64,000 bases of DNA from Pseudomonas fluorescens (GTDB taxonomy: Bacteria; Pseudomonadota; Gammaproteobacteria; Pseudomonadales; Pseudomonadaceae), in the NCBI RefSeq assembly GCF_002022275.1, contig NZ_MSDF01000040.1, forward strand, positions 1-64,000, in the 5' to 3' direction. A program made the translations under genes and the position numbers. Each line of letters begins with the position of its first letter. Position 1 is the stretch's first letter. Below are positions 36,013 to 45,210 of this stretch, one piece after another. Under the pieces are notes generated by a model. That model ran no database searches and was not told where the DNA came from. It saw only the letters and a list, made by a program, of their open reading frames with translations.

Positions 36013-36157
36013 GGGCAATCCTTCTGGCGTGTTCTTCTGATGCGCTGATGGGTGGCGCAAGTCTACAGGGTAGGCGCAAAAAAATACCCCGGCATCACGG
36101 CGCACGTGGCCTGCTGAAACGATGCACGGTGGAGGCAGAGCCTTTGTAGAAGCTTAT

Positions 36158-36173
36158 TGGAAAAAATATTCCA
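36158..36173. promoter_or_regulatory. TGGAA-N6-TTCCA palindrome, candidate IolR operator
   Basis: TGGAAAAAATATTCCA: 5-bp arms, 6-bp centre. It lies 25 bp upstream of the iolC -35. A half-conserved copy (TGGAATAAATATTGAT, 36187-36202) follows 29 bp later and overlaps that -35. The same palindrome sits in the transporter promoter at 46284. A GGAA-N6-TTCC motif has, as I recall, been reported for an RpiR-type IolR in rhizobia. Confidence 0.65.
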
Positions 36174-36197
36174 CTAAAAATAATTATGGAATAAATA

Positions 36198-36226
36198 TTG
36201 ATTGGCGTCGCTGAACGTTCTAGTCT
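36198..36226 (+). promoter_or_regulatory. Predicted sigma-70 promoter of iolC
   Basis: -35 TTGATT (36198-36203), 17-bp spacer, -10 TAGTCT (36221-36226), about 64 nt of leader before the iolC ATG. The -35 overlaps the degenerate operator half-site, fitting repression by occlusion. Confidence 0.5.
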
Positions 36227-36296
36227 GCTCCCACCAAGAGCGTTTGCCGTCGCCACGGCGGCACAACGCAGGCTGATAAAAATAACAGGAGCCAGC

Positions 36297-38234
36297 ATGG
36301 GCCAGACTCGTTTTGCCAGTGGGCGTCAATTGGATCTGATTTGCCTCGGGCGCCTGGGCGTCGACCTCTATGCACAGCAAGTCGGTGCGCGGCTTGAGGA
36401 CGTGTCCAGCTTTGCCAAGTACCTCGGCGGGTCCTCCGCCAATATCGCGTTCGGCACGGCGCGGCTTGGGCTCAAGTCGGCGATGTTAAGCCGGGTCGGC
36501 GACGACCATATGGGCCGCTTCCTGCTCGAATCCCTGGCCCGCGAAGGCTGCGATGTCAGCGGCATCAAGGTTGACCCGGAACGCCTCACTGCGCTGGTGC
36601 TGCTGGGCCTCAAGGACCGCGAAACCTTTCCTCTGGTGTTCTACCGCGAAAATTGCGCCGACATGGCCCTGCGCGCCGAAGACATCAGCGAAGCCTTTAT
36701 TGCTTCCAGCAAGGCGCTGCTGATCACCGGCACGCATTTCTCCACTGATGGCGTGTACAAGGCCAGCATTCAGGCGCTGGATTACGCCGCCAGGCACAAC
36801 GTCAAACGCGTACTGGATATCGATTATCGCCCGGTGTTGTGGGGCCTGGCGGGCAAGGCTGACGGTGAAACGCGTTTTGTCGCCGACCAGACTGTCAGTG
36901 CGCACGTGCAGAAAATCTTGCCGCGCTTTGACCTGATCGTCGGCACCGAAGAAGAATTTCTGATCGCAGGCGGCAGTGAAGACCTGCTCACCGCGTTGCG
37001 CACCGTGCGCGAACTGACCCCGGCAACCCTGGTGGTCAAACTCGGCCCGCAGGGCTGCACGGTGATTCACGGTGCGATTCCGGCGCGGCTGGAAGACGGC
37101 GCGATTTACCCAGGCGTGCGGGTTGAAGTGCTCAATGTGCTGGGCGCCGGCGATGCGTTTATGTCGGGCTTCCTCAGCGGCTGGATCAATGACGCCAGCG
37201 ATGAGCGTTGCAGCCAGTTGGCGAATGCCTGCGGTGGCCTGGTGGTCTCGCGCCACGCCTGTGCCCCGGCCATGCCGACCCCGGCGGAACTGGATTACCT
37301 GTTCAGCAGCCCGGTGCCGATCACGCGGCCCGATCAGGACGTGACCCTGCAACGCCTGCATCGCGTGACCGTGCCGCGCAAAACCTGGAAGCAACTGTTT
37401 GTGTTTGCCTTCGACCATCGCTGGCAACTGGTGGACCTGGCACAAAAAGGCGGCCAGGACCCGGCGCGCATCAGCGACATCAAGCAGCTGTTTATCCAGG
37501 CCATCGAACGCGTGGAGAAAAAACTCGCCGAGGAGGGCGTTGAGGCCGACGTGGGCCTGCTCGCCGACCAGCGTTTCGGCCAGGACGCACTCAACGCCGC
37601 CAGCGGTCGCGGCTGGTGGATCGCGCGCCCAGTGGAAGTGCAGAACTCAAGGCCCCTGGCGTTTGAACACGGTCGCTCGGTGGGCAGCAACCTGATCGCC
37701 TGGCCACAGGAACAGATCATCAAGTGCCTGGTGCAATTCCACCCGGACGACGAGCCCATGCTGCGTCTGGAGCAGGAGGCGCAACTGAAGGCGGTGTACG
37801 AGGCGTCTATTGTCAGTGGCCATGAACTGCTGCTGGAAGTCATCCCGCCCAAGGATCACCCGTCCACTTATCCGGATGTGCTCTACCGCAGCCTCAAGCG
37901 GCTGTACAACCTGGGCATCTACCCGGCGTGGTGGAAGATTGAGGCGCAGTCGGCCGAGGACTGGAAAAAGCTCGACGAACTGATTCAGGAGCGCGACCCG
38001 TACTGCCGTGGCGTGGTGTTGCTGGGCCTGAATGCGTCGGCCGAGTTTCTCGCCGATGGCTTCCGGCAAGCCGGCAAAAGCACCACGTGCCGAGGGTTCG
38101 CCGTGGGCCGCACGATCTTCCAGGAACCAAGCCGCGCGTGGATGGCGGGGGAGATTGATGATGAGAGCCTGATTCAGCAGGTGCAGGCTACCTTCGAACA
38201 GCTCATCAACGCCTGGCGCAGCGCCCGGGCTTAA
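36297..38234 (+). CDS. iolC: 5-dehydro-2-deoxygluconokinase fused to DUF2090 domain (IolC)
   Basis: 645 residues. Residues 1 to about 330 are a PfkB kinase: DLICLGRLGVDLYAQQ and YLGGSSANIAFGTARLGLK at the start, and the signature GAGDAFMSGFLSGW near 283, with catalytic Asp. The rest (from VPRKTWKQLFVFAFDHRWQL) is DUF2090, which resembles class I aldolases and is thought to cleave the phosphorylated product, doing the IolJ step. ATG 36297 has CAGGAG 7 nt upstream. First gene of the inositol operon. The fusion is common in proteobacteria. Confidence 0.92.
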   Translation: MGQTRFASGRQLDLICLGRLGVDLYAQQVGARLEDVSSFAKYLGGSSANIAFGTARLGLKSAMLSRVGDDHMGRFLLESLAREGCDVSGIKVDPERLTALVLLGLKDRETFPLVFYRENCADMALRAEDISEAFIASSKALLITGTHFSTDGVYKASIQALDYAARHNVKRVLDIDYRPVLWGLAGKADGETRFVADQTVSAHVQKILPRFDLIVGTEEEFLIAGGSEDLLTALRTVRELTPATLVVKLGPQGCTVIHGAIPARLEDGAIYPGVRVEVLNVLGAGDAFMSGFLSGWINDASDERCSQLANACGGLVVSRHACAPAMPTPAELDYLFSSPVPITRPDQDVTLQRLHRVTVPRKTWKQLFVFAFDHRWQLVDLAQKGGQDPARISDIKQLFIQAIERVEKKLAEEGVEADVGLLADQRFGQDALNAASGRGWWIARPVEVQNSRPLAFEHGRSVGSNLIAWPQEQIIKCLVQFHPDDEPMLRLEQEAQLKAVYEASIVSGHELLLEVIPPKDHPSTYPDVLYRSLKRLYNLGIYPAWWKIEAQSAEDWKKLDELIQERDPYCRGVVLLGLNASAEFLADGFRQAGKSTTCRGFAVGRTIFQEPSRAWMAGEIDDESLIQQVQATFEQLINAWRSARA

Positions 38235-38254
38235 AAGTTGAAATGCAATCCAAT

Positions 38255-38372
38255 GTGGGAGGTGCTTTTTGTGGGAGCCGGGCTTGCCCGCGATGCTGTC
38301 GACTCGGTTCAACTGCCGAACCGAGGTGATGCCATCGCAGGCAAGCCAGCTCCCACACAAGCCAGCTCCCAC
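38255..38372. repeat. Compound REP element with partial duplications
   Basis: A GTGGGAGG start at 38255, a full GTGGGAGCCGGGCTTGCCCG at 38271, then two tandem 3' arms ending GCCAGCTCCCAC at 38356 and 38372. The extra arms at both ends look like nested insertion or slippage. It lies between iolC and iolE inside the operon. Confidence 0.85.
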
Positions 38373-38419
38373 ATAAAGCAGAACTCAGTGATATCTGAAA
38401 AATAACAATAGGTGCAGCC

Positions 38420-39310
38420 ATGCCCGCAATCCGAATTGGCATCAACCCGATCTCCTGGAGCAACGACGACCTGCCGGCCCTTGGCGGTGAAACGCCGCTG
38501 AGCACCGCCTTGAGTGAAGGCAAGGAAATCGGCTACGAAGGTTTCGAACTCAACGGCAAATTCCCCAAGGACGCCAAAGGCGTCGGCGACGTACTGCGCC
38601 CGTATGACCTGGCGCTCGTTTCGGGCTGGTACTCCAGCCGACTGGCCCGCCGCTCGGTGGCGGAAGAAATCGAAGCCATCGCCGGCCACGTCGAACTGCT
38701 CAAACAGAACGGCGCCACGGTGCTGGTGTACGGCGAAGTCGCCGATTCGATCCAGGGTTCCAAAGTCCGCCTGATCGAACGCCCGCGTTTCCACAGCGAG
38801 CAGGCCTGGCAGGACTACGCCGACAAACTTACCGAACTCGCGCGCTTCACCCTGTCCCAGGGCGTGCGCCTGGCCTACCACCACCACATGGGCGCCTACG
38901 TCGAATCCCCGGAAGACATTGATCAGTTGATGCGCCGTACCGGCCCGGAAGTCGGCCTGCTGTTCGATTCGGGGCACTGCTACATGGGCGGCGGCGAGCC
39001 CATCGAGGTGCTGCGCAAACACATCGAGCGTATTTGCCACGTGCACTTCAAGGACGTGCGCAAACCGGTGGTGCAGCTGGCGCGCAATCAGATGTGGAGC
39101 TTTCCCGACTGCATCGTCAACGGCACCTTTACCGTGCCCGGCGATGGCGACATCAATTTTGCCGAACTGCTCGACGTGTTGCTGGCGGCCAAATACGAGG
39201 GCTGGCTGGTGGTCGAGGCCGAGCAGGACCCGGCGGTGGCGCCGAGCTATATCTATGCGAAGAAAGGCTACGACACCTTGCGCGCGCTGCTCAATGAGAG
39301 GACTAAGTGA
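38420..39310 (+). CDS. iolE: Myo-inosose-2 dehydratase
   Basis: TIM-barrel of 296 residues starting RIGINPISWSNDDLP, an IolE hallmark. Metal ligands are spread through YHHHMGAYV, LLFDSGHCYMGG, HVHFKDVR and VVEAEQD. It dehydrates 2-keto-myo-inositol to 3D-trihydroxycyclohexane-1,2-dione. Its TGA overlaps the iolB ATG (TGATG), so the two are translationally coupled. Confidence 0.94.
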   Translation: MPAIRIGINPISWSNDDLPALGGETPLSTALSEGKEIGYEGFELNGKFPKDAKGVGDVLRPYDLALVSGWYSSRLARRSVAEEIEAIAGHVELLKQNGATVLVYGEVADSIQGSKVRLIERPRFHSEQAWQDYADKLTELARFTLSQGVRLAYHHHMGAYVESPEDIDQLMRRTGPEVGLLFDSGHCYMGGGEPIEVLRKHIERICHVHFKDVRKPVVQLARNQMWSFPDCIVNGTFTVPGDGDINFAELLDVLLAAKYEGWLVVEAEQDPAVAPSYIYAKKGYDTLRALLNERTK

Positions 39311-40098
39311 TGAGCTTGTTGGTCAAAAGCAGCAAACGCGGGCAAACCATGGTTGCCCTCGAAGACGGACGCCTGGAATACGTGGGTTTTGCCGCCTACC
39401 GCCTGAGCCTCGGCGAAACCCTGCCGGTCACCGCAGGCGATCAGGAGTTGTGCCTGGTGCTGCTCAGTGGTCGCGTGAACATCGAGGGCGAGGGCTTCAA
39501 CTGGCAGAACCTCGGTGATCGCCAGTCGGTGTTTGAAGACAAATCCCCGTTTGCCGCCTACCTGCCGCCGGGCACCGACGCTCAGGTCACCGCCTTGAGC
39601 GACGTGCAGATTGCTGTCTGCGCCGCGCCCGGAGCATCAGGCTACGAACCCCGGCTGATTCGCCCGGAACAATGCAAGCGCAGCGTGCGCGGAAAAGGCG
39701 CCAACACCCGCTATGTGTGCGACATCCTGCCCGACAGTGAGCCTGCGCATTCGCTGCTGGTGGTGGAAGTGCGCACGCCGTCCGGGCACTCGTCGAGCTA
39801 CCCGCCGCACAAACACGACACCGACGACCTGCCGCACCAGAGCTTTCTTGAAGAAACCTATTACCACCAGATCAACCCGCCCCAAGGCTTCGTGTTCCAG
39901 CGCGTCTACACCGATGACCGCAGCATCGACCAGGCCATGGCCGTGGAAAACAGTGATTTGGTGGTGGTGCCCAAGGGCTATCACCCGGTCAGCGTGCCGT
40001 ACGGTTACGAGTCTTATTACCTGAACGTGATGGCCGGCCCCAAACGCGCCTGGCATTTCCATAACGACCCGCAGCACAGCTGGCTGCTGGACCTTTAA
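39310..40098 (+). CDS. iolB: 5-deoxy-glucuronate isomerase
   Basis: Bicupin of 262 residues. The second cupin has the metal site in YPPHKHDTDDLPHQSFLEET, and DDRSIDQAMAVENSDLVVVP and GYHPVSVPYGYESYYLNVMA follow. It converts 5-deoxy-glucuronate to 5-dehydro-2-deoxygluconate, the IolC substrate. ATG 39310 is preferred over GTG 39307 because it gives the TGATG coupling with iolE. Confidence 0.94.
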   Translation: MSLLVKSSKRGQTMVALEDGRLEYVGFAAYRLSLGETLPVTAGDQELCLVLLSGRVNIEGEGFNWQNLGDRQSVFEDKSPFAAYLPPGTDAQVTALSDVQIAVCAAPGASGYEPRLIRPEQCKRSVRGKGANTRYVCDILPDSEPAHSLLVVEVRTPSGHSSSYPPHKHDTDDLPHQSFLEETYYHQINPPQGFVFQRVYTDDRSIDQAMAVENSDLVVVPKGYHPVSVPYGYESYYLNVMAGPKRAWHFHNDPQHSWLLDL

Positions 40099-40127
40099 TC
40101 AGCGGTTTTGGACGGAGAACAACAACA

Positions 40128-40949
40128 ATGAAGTCGCCTCTGCGTTTTGCCCTTAACCGCATGGTTGCGCCAGACCTTTCCCTGCCGGATTTCATCCAGC
40201 TGGCGGCGGCCCTGAAATGCGATGCCATCGAGATCCGCAACGACCTCAAAGGCCACGAAATCGAGTTCGGCACCCCCGCCAGCCGCGTGCGCGAGTTGTG
40301 CGCGGTGCAGGGCATCACGGTGCTGTCAATCAACGCGTTGTACCCCTTTGATGTATGGAATGACGAGCGCCGCGCCCAAGCGATCAAACTCGCCACCTAC
40401 GCCCGTGAATGCGGCGCCCAGGGTTTGGTGATGTGCCCGCTCAACGAGCGCGGCGATACGCGCAACGAAGCCCAGCGCGCGGCCGGCCTGCGCACCGCGT
40501 TGAGCGAGCTGGCGCCGATCCTGCGTGAATACGGGATTCTCGGCTTTATCGAGCCCCTGGGCTTTGAAGAATGCGCGCTGCGCCGCAAACGCGTGGCAGT
40601 CGACGCCATCCAGTCCATCGGCGGCCTGGATGTGTTCCGCCTTGTGCACGACACCTTTCACCATCACCTGGCCAGCGAGCAGGAGTTCTTCCCGCAATTG
40701 ACCGGCCTGGTGCATATCTCCGGCGTGGAAGACGCCGAGGCACCGCTCAATTCGATCCGCGACGGCCACCGCGTGCTAGTGGGTGAGGGCGACATTCTTG
40801 GCAACGCCGCGCAGATCGACACGTTGTTGAGTACGGGTTACAGCGGTTATCTGTCGTTTGAGCCGTTTGCTGAAAGCGTGCATGAGCTGACGGATATCCA
40901 GCAGGCTCTGGGGGCCAGCATCATCCACCTGCGAAATTCCCAAACCTGA
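40128..40949 (+). CDS. iolI: Inosose isomerase-like TIM-barrel protein (IolI)
   Basis: 273 residues of the xylose-isomerase-like barrel family. Metal-site residues appear in FIEPLGFEEC, RLVHDTFHHHLA and LVHISGVED, and late Glu in YLSFEPFAES. IolI interconverts 2-keto-myo-inositol and 1-keto-D-chiro-inositol, letting D-chiro-inositol enter the route. AACAACAACA-rich leader with GGAGAAC about 9 nt before the ATG. Confidence 0.87.
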   Translation: MKSPLRFALNRMVAPDLSLPDFIQLAAALKCDAIEIRNDLKGHEIEFGTPASRVRELCAVQGITVLSINALYPFDVWNDERRAQAIKLATYARECGAQGLVMCPLNERGDTRNEAQRAAGLRTALSELAPILREYGILGFIEPLGFEECALRRKRVAVDAIQSIGGLDVFRLVHDTFHHHLASEQEFFPQLTGLVHISGVEDAEAPLNSIRDGHRVLVGEGDILGNAAQIDTLLSTGYSGYLSFEPFAESVHELTDIQQALGASIIHLRNSQT

Positions 40950-40963
40950 CACCGATCAAACCT

Positions 40964-41050
40964 GTGGGAGCTGGCTTGCCTGCGATAGCGGTCTGTCAGC
41001 AGCAAATAAAGTGCCTGCCACGCCGCCATCGCAGGCAAGCCAGCTCCCAC
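40964..41050. repeat. REP/REPIN-type inverted repeat
   Basis: GTGGGAGCTGGCTTGCCTGC and reverse complement, between iolI and iolD. It starts only 15 nt after the iolI stop. Confidence 0.9.
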
Positions 41051-41099
41051 ATTGGATCTCTGCCGATCAATGGACTTGCATTTACACAGGGTGCACGTG

Positions 41100-43031
41100 A
41101 TGACCACAACACGATTGACCATGGCCCAGGCCCTGGTGAAGTTCCTGGATAACCAATACATCGAAGTCGATGGCGTGCAGAGCAAGTTTGTCGCCGGGGT
41201 GTTCACTATTTTCGGCCACGGCAATGTGCTCGGCCTGGGCCAGGCGCTGGAACAAGACAGCGGCGACCTGGTGGTGCATCAGGGCCGCAACGAACAAGGC
41301 ATGGCCCACGCCGCCATTGGTTTTGCCAAGCAGCACCTGCGTCGCAAGATCTATGCGTGCACCGCGTCGGTCGGCCCGGGCGCGGCGAATATGCTCACCG
41401 CCGCTGCAACCGCCACCGCTAACCGTATCCCGCTGCTGCTGTTGCCCGGCGATGTCTACGCCAGCCGCCAGCCGGACCCGGTGCTGCAACAGATCGAGCA
41501 GTTCCACGACTTGAGTATCAGCACCAACGACGCCTTTCGCGCCGTGAGCAAATACTGGGACCGCATCAACCGCCCCGAGCAGTTGATGACGGCGGCGATC
41601 CACGCCATGCGCGTGCTCACCGACCCCGCCGAGACCGGCGCGGTGACCCTGGCGTTGCCCCAGGATGTGCAGGCTGAAGCCTGGGATTACCCGGATTACT
41701 TCCTGCAAAAACGTGTACACCGCATTGACCGTCGCCCGCCGACTGCGGCGATGATTGGCGATGCATTGGCCGCGTTCAGTGGCAAGCGCAAACCCCTGAT
41801 CGTCTGCGGCGGCGGAGTGAAGTACTCCGGCGCGAATGCCGCGCTGCAGGCGTTCGCCGAACGCTTCGAGATTCCCTTCGCGGAGACTCAGGCCGGCAAG
41901 AGCGCAGTGATCTCCAGCCACCCGCTGAACGTCGGCGGCATTGGCGAAACCGGTTGCCTGGCGGCCAACCTGCTGGCGCCGCAGGCCGACCTGATTATCG
42001 GCATCGGCACTCGTTACACCGACTTCACCACCTCGTCCAAATCGCTGTTCAACCACCCGGACGTGACGTTTCTCAACCTGAATATCAGCCCCTGCGACGC
42101 CTTGAAGCTCGACGGCGTGCAAGTGCTGGCCGACGCACAGGTTGCCCTTGAGGCGCTGGCTGATGCCCTGGGGGATTACCGTTCCGGCTGGGGCGAGCAG
42201 GTCCGCGACGCCAAGGCGCAACTGGATGCCGAAGTCGACCGTGTGCATCAAGTGGAGTATTCAGGCGACGGCTTCGTACCGGAAGTCGATGACCACCTCG
42301 ACCGCGCGGTACTGCGCGAATTCATCGAACTGACCGGCTCGTGCCTGACCCAAAGCCGCGTACTCGGCGTGCTCAACGAGACCCTGGCCGACGACGCAAT
42401 CATCGTCGCCGCGGCCGGCAGCCTGCCAGGCGATTTGCAGCGCGCCTGGCGCAGCAAGGGCGTGAACACCTATCACGTCGAATACGGCTATTCGTGCATG
42501 GGTTACGAGATCAACGCGGCCCTCGGTGTGAAACTCGCCGAGCCCACGAAAGAGGTCTACGCACTGGTCGGCGATGGCTCCTACATGATGCTGCACTCGG
42601 AGCTGGCCACCTCGATTCAGGAGCGGCGCAAGATCAACGTGGTGCTGTTGGACAACATGGCGTTTGGCTGCATCAACAACCTGCAGATCAACAATGGCAT
42701 GGACAGCTTCGGCACCGAATTCCGTTACCGCAACCCCGAGAGCGGCAAGCTCGACGGCGGCCTGGTGCCGGTGGACTTCGCCATGAGCGCCGCGGCCTAT
42801 GGCTGCAAGACCTACAAGGTCAGTACCGTGGAACAACTTGAAGCGGCGCTGGCGGATGCGCGCACGCAAAGCGTCTCGACCCTGATCGACATCAAAGTGC
42901 TGCCCAAGACCATGGTCCACGGCTACCTGTCGTGGTGGCGTGTGGGTGTGGCGCAGGTGTCCACCAGCGAACGCACGAATGCTGCCGCGAAAAAACTCAA
43001 TGAACAGCTGGCCAAGGCCCGGCAGTACTAA
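41100..43031 (+). CDS. iolD: 3D-(3,5/4)-trihydroxycyclohexane-1,2-dione hydrolase
   Basis: ThDP enzyme of 643 residues. The Glu that activates ThDP is in HQGRNEQGMAHAAIGFAKQ, and the cofactor/Mg motif runs GDGSYMMLHSELATS to NVVLLDNMAFGCINN. It opens the ring of the diketone to 5-deoxy-glucuronate. ATG 41100 (MTTTRLTMAQALVKFL) fits the family start; the ATG at 41052 would begin at the edge of the REP element. Confidence 0.94.
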   Translation: MTTTRLTMAQALVKFLDNQYIEVDGVQSKFVAGVFTIFGHGNVLGLGQALEQDSGDLVVHQGRNEQGMAHAAIGFAKQHLRRKIYACTASVGPGAANMLTAAATATANRIPLLLLPGDVYASRQPDPVLQQIEQFHDLSISTNDAFRAVSKYWDRINRPEQLMTAAIHAMRVLTDPAETGAVTLALPQDVQAEAWDYPDYFLQKRVHRIDRRPPTAAMIGDALAAFSGKRKPLIVCGGGVKYSGANAALQAFAERFEIPFAETQAGKSAVISSHPLNVGGIGETGCLAANLLAPQADLIIGIGTRYTDFTTSSKSLFNHPDVTFLNLNISPCDALKLDGVQVLADAQVALEALADALGDYRSGWGEQVRDAKAQLDAEVDRVHQVEYSGDGFVPEVDDHLDRAVLREFIELTGSCLTQSRVLGVLNETLADDAIIVAAAGSLPGDLQRAWRSKGVNTYHVEYGYSCMGYEINAALGVKLAEPTKEVYALVGDGSYMMLHSELATSIQERRKINVVLLDNMAFGCINNLQINNGMDSFGTEFRYRNPESGKLDGGLVPVDFAMSAAAYGCKTYKVSTVEQLEAALADARTQSVSTLIDIKVLPKTMVHGYLSWWRVGVAQVSTSERTNAAAKKLNEQLAKARQY

Positions 43032-43049
43032 TAACAAGAGGAGTTTTGT

Positions 43050-44060
43050 ATGTCTTTGAAGCTAGGTGTGATCGGTACGGGCGCTATCGGCCGGGACCAT
43101 ATTCGTCGTTGCAGCCAGACCCTGCTCAACAGCCAAGTGGTGGCAGTGACCGACATCAACCTTGAGCAGGCTGCCAAGGTAGTGTCTGACTTGAAACTTG
43201 CGGCCGAGGTCTACGCAGACGGCCATGCGCTGATCAACTCGCCCCAGGTCGAGGCCATTCTCGTGACCTCCTGGGGCCCGAGCCATGAAGAATTCGTGCT
43301 CGCCGCCATTGCCGCCGGCAAGCCAGTGTTCTGCGAAAAGCCCCTGGCCGTGACGGCTGAAGGCTGCCGCAAAATTGTTGATGCCGAAATCGCCTACGGC
43401 AAACGCCTGGTGCAAGTCGGTTTCATGCGCCCGTACGACGAAGGCTATCGCGCCCTGAAAGCGGTGATCGACAGCGGCCAGATCGGCGAGCCGTTGATGC
43501 TGCACTGCGCCCACCGCAACCCGACGGTGGGCGAGAACTACAAGACCGACATGGCGATCACCGACACCTTGATCCACGAGCTGGACGTGTTGCGCTGGCT
43601 GCTCAACGACGACTACGTGTCGGTGCAAGTGGTGTTCCCGCGCAAGTCGAGCAAAGCCCTGGCCCACCTGCGCGACCCGCAAATCGTGTTGCTGGAAACC
43701 GCCAAAGGCACACGCATCGATGTGGAAGTGTTTGTGAACTGCCAGTACGGCTACGACATTCAGTGCGAAGTGGTGGGTGAGACCGGTATTGCCAAACTGC
43801 CGGAGCCGTCGCAGGTGCAACTGCGCAGCGGTGCGAAGCTGTCGAATGCGATTCTGATGGACTGGAAAGACCGCTTTATCGGCGCCTATGACGTGGAGTT
43901 GCAGGCGTTTATCGACAGCGTGCGCGCCGGGCAAGTCGGCGGGCCATCGGCGTGGGACGGGTTTGCGGCGGCGGTGGCGGCGGATGCGTGCATTGAAGCG
44001 CAAAACAGCGAGCAGATCGTCAAGGTCGGCCTGCCGCCACGGCCGCATTTTTACGGCTAA
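43050..44060 (+). CDS. iolG: Inositol 2-dehydrogenase
   Basis: Gfo/Idh/MocA enzyme of 336 residues. Rossmann motif GVIGTGAIGRDH (about 6-17), catalytic Lys in VFCEKPLAVT, and the Asp/His pair in AITDTLIHELDVLRWL. It oxidises myo-inositol to 2-keto-myo-inositol with NAD+, the first committed step. GAGGAG lies 8 nt before the ATG and 18 nt separate it from iolD. Confidence 0.93.
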   Translation: MSLKLGVIGTGAIGRDHIRRCSQTLLNSQVVAVTDINLEQAAKVVSDLKLAAEVYADGHALINSPQVEAILVTSWGPSHEEFVLAAIAAGKPVFCEKPLAVTAEGCRKIVDAEIAYGKRLVQVGFMRPYDEGYRALKAVIDSGQIGEPLMLHCAHRNPTVGENYKTDMAITDTLIHELDVLRWLLNDDYVSVQVVFPRKSSKALAHLRDPQIVLLETAKGTRIDVEVFVNCQYGYDIQCEVVGETGIAKLPEPSQVQLRSGAKLSNAILMDWKDRFIGAYDVELQAFIDSVRAGQVGGPSAWDGFAAAVAADACIEAQNSEQIVKVGLPPRPHFYG

Positions 44061-44091
44061 CCACCTATTCCACTGAAGGTGCCCGGTCAAT

Positions 44092-44177
44092 GTGGGAGCT
44101 GGCTTGCCTGCGATAGCGATCTATCAGATACAGACCTTTCACTGATACACCGCTATCGCAGGCAAGCCAGCTCCCAC
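44092..44177. repeat. REP/REPIN-type inverted repeat
   Basis: GTGGGAGCTGGCTTGCCTGC with reverse complement, between iolG and iolH. Confidence 0.9.
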
Positions 44178-44218
44178 ATTGGATTGGGTTCCAATTTCAG
44201 AGACGGGAGCACTCGAAC

Positions 44219-45079
44219 ATGCGCATCGCACTAGACCCCTACATGTACCGCCACCTGCCCCTCGGCCAAATGGTCGACAAGGCCGCCGAGCTTGGCTACC
44301 AGCACATAGAGCTGTCCCCCCGCGAAGATTTTTTGCCCTTCTACAAAGCCGCCCGCGTCGACCGTGCGCGCATCAAGGAATTTCGCAAAGCCCTGAGCGA
44401 CGCCGGCGTGCAACTGTCCTCGTTGTTGCCGATGTACCACTGGGCCGCCGCCGATGAAGGCCTGCGCGTGGCCGCCGTGCGCAACTGGAAGCGCGCGATC
44501 CAGATTGCCGTGGAAATGGACTGCGAACTGGTCAACAGCGAATTCACCGGCCAATCCGACAACCCGCTGGTCTGCGAAAACCAGTTCATGCGTTCCATGG
44601 ACGAGCTGATGCCGGAATTCGAACGTGAAGGCGTCAAGCTGGATATCCAGGCGCACCCGTACGACTTCTGCGAGCGCAACAACGAGTCGGTGGACATCAT
44701 TCGTGGTCTGGACCGCGACTGGATCAACTACCTCTACGCTGCGCCGCATACGTTCTTCTACGACGATGGCAAAGGCGACATTGCTTCGATGCTCAAGTAC
44801 GCAGGCTCCAAACTCAGCCACTTGATCATCGCCGATACCTACAACCACCGCGCCTCGTCGAACCTGCGCTATATCGTCAACCCGCCGGGCGTGACCGCCA
44901 CCGTGCACCAGCACTTGGACATCGGCCAGGGCGAGGTGAATTGGGAGGCGTTTTTCGGCACCCTGCGCGAGATCAAGTTCGATGGCATTGCCACGGTTTC
45001 GGTGTTTGCCTGGGAAGACCGGCCGGATGAATCCAGCCGGATGATGCTGGAGCGGGTGACCCGTGAACTCTGTGCCTAG
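44219..45079 (+). CDS. IolH-like sugar isomerase/epimerase
   Basis: TIM-barrel of 286 residues (xylose isomerase-like). It starts RIALDPYMYRHLPLGQMVDK and has putative metal ligands in VNSEFTGQS, LDIQAHPYDFC, LIIADTYNHR and the late TVSVFAWED. Homologues called IolH sit in many inositol clusters without a firmly assigned reaction. Its place between iolG and a second dehydrogenase supports a role in inositol-isomer metabolism. Confidence 0.82.
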   Translation: MRIALDPYMYRHLPLGQMVDKAAELGYQHIELSPREDFLPFYKAARVDRARIKEFRKALSDAGVQLSSLLPMYHWAAADEGLRVAAVRNWKRAIQIAVEMDCELVNSEFTGQSDNPLVCENQFMRSMDELMPEFEREGVKLDIQAHPYDFCERNNESVDIIRGLDRDWINYLYAAPHTFFYDDGKGDIASMLKYAGSKLSHLIIADTYNHRASSNLRYIVNPPGVTATVHQHLDIGQGEVNWEAFFGTLREIKFDGIATVSVFAWEDRPDESSRMMLERVTRELCA

Positions 45080-45086
45080 CGCGTTC

Positions 45087-45197
45087 GATCGTTCCCATGC
45101 TCCGCGTGGGAACGCTTCACTGGACGCTCCGCGTCCGCTTTTGAATGTGACGCCGAGCGTCACGGGCTGCATTCCCACGCAGAGCGTGGGAACGATC
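45087..45197. repeat. Four-hairpin repeat bounded by GATCGTTCCCA arms
   Basis: Outer ends GATCGTTCCCA and TGGGAACGATC are complementary. Inside lie four stems: 45090-45114 (CGTTCCCA arms), 45122-45136 (GGACGC/GCGTCC, 3-nt loop), 45147-45163 (GTGACGC/GCGTCAC, 3-nt loop) and 45172-45192 (TTCCCACGC/GCGTGGGAA, 3-nt loop). The outer arms are those of the 35076-35106 hairpin. It lies between iolH and the next dehydrogenase gene. Confidence 0.8.
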
Positions 45198-45210
45198 AAG
45201 GAATCGACCC

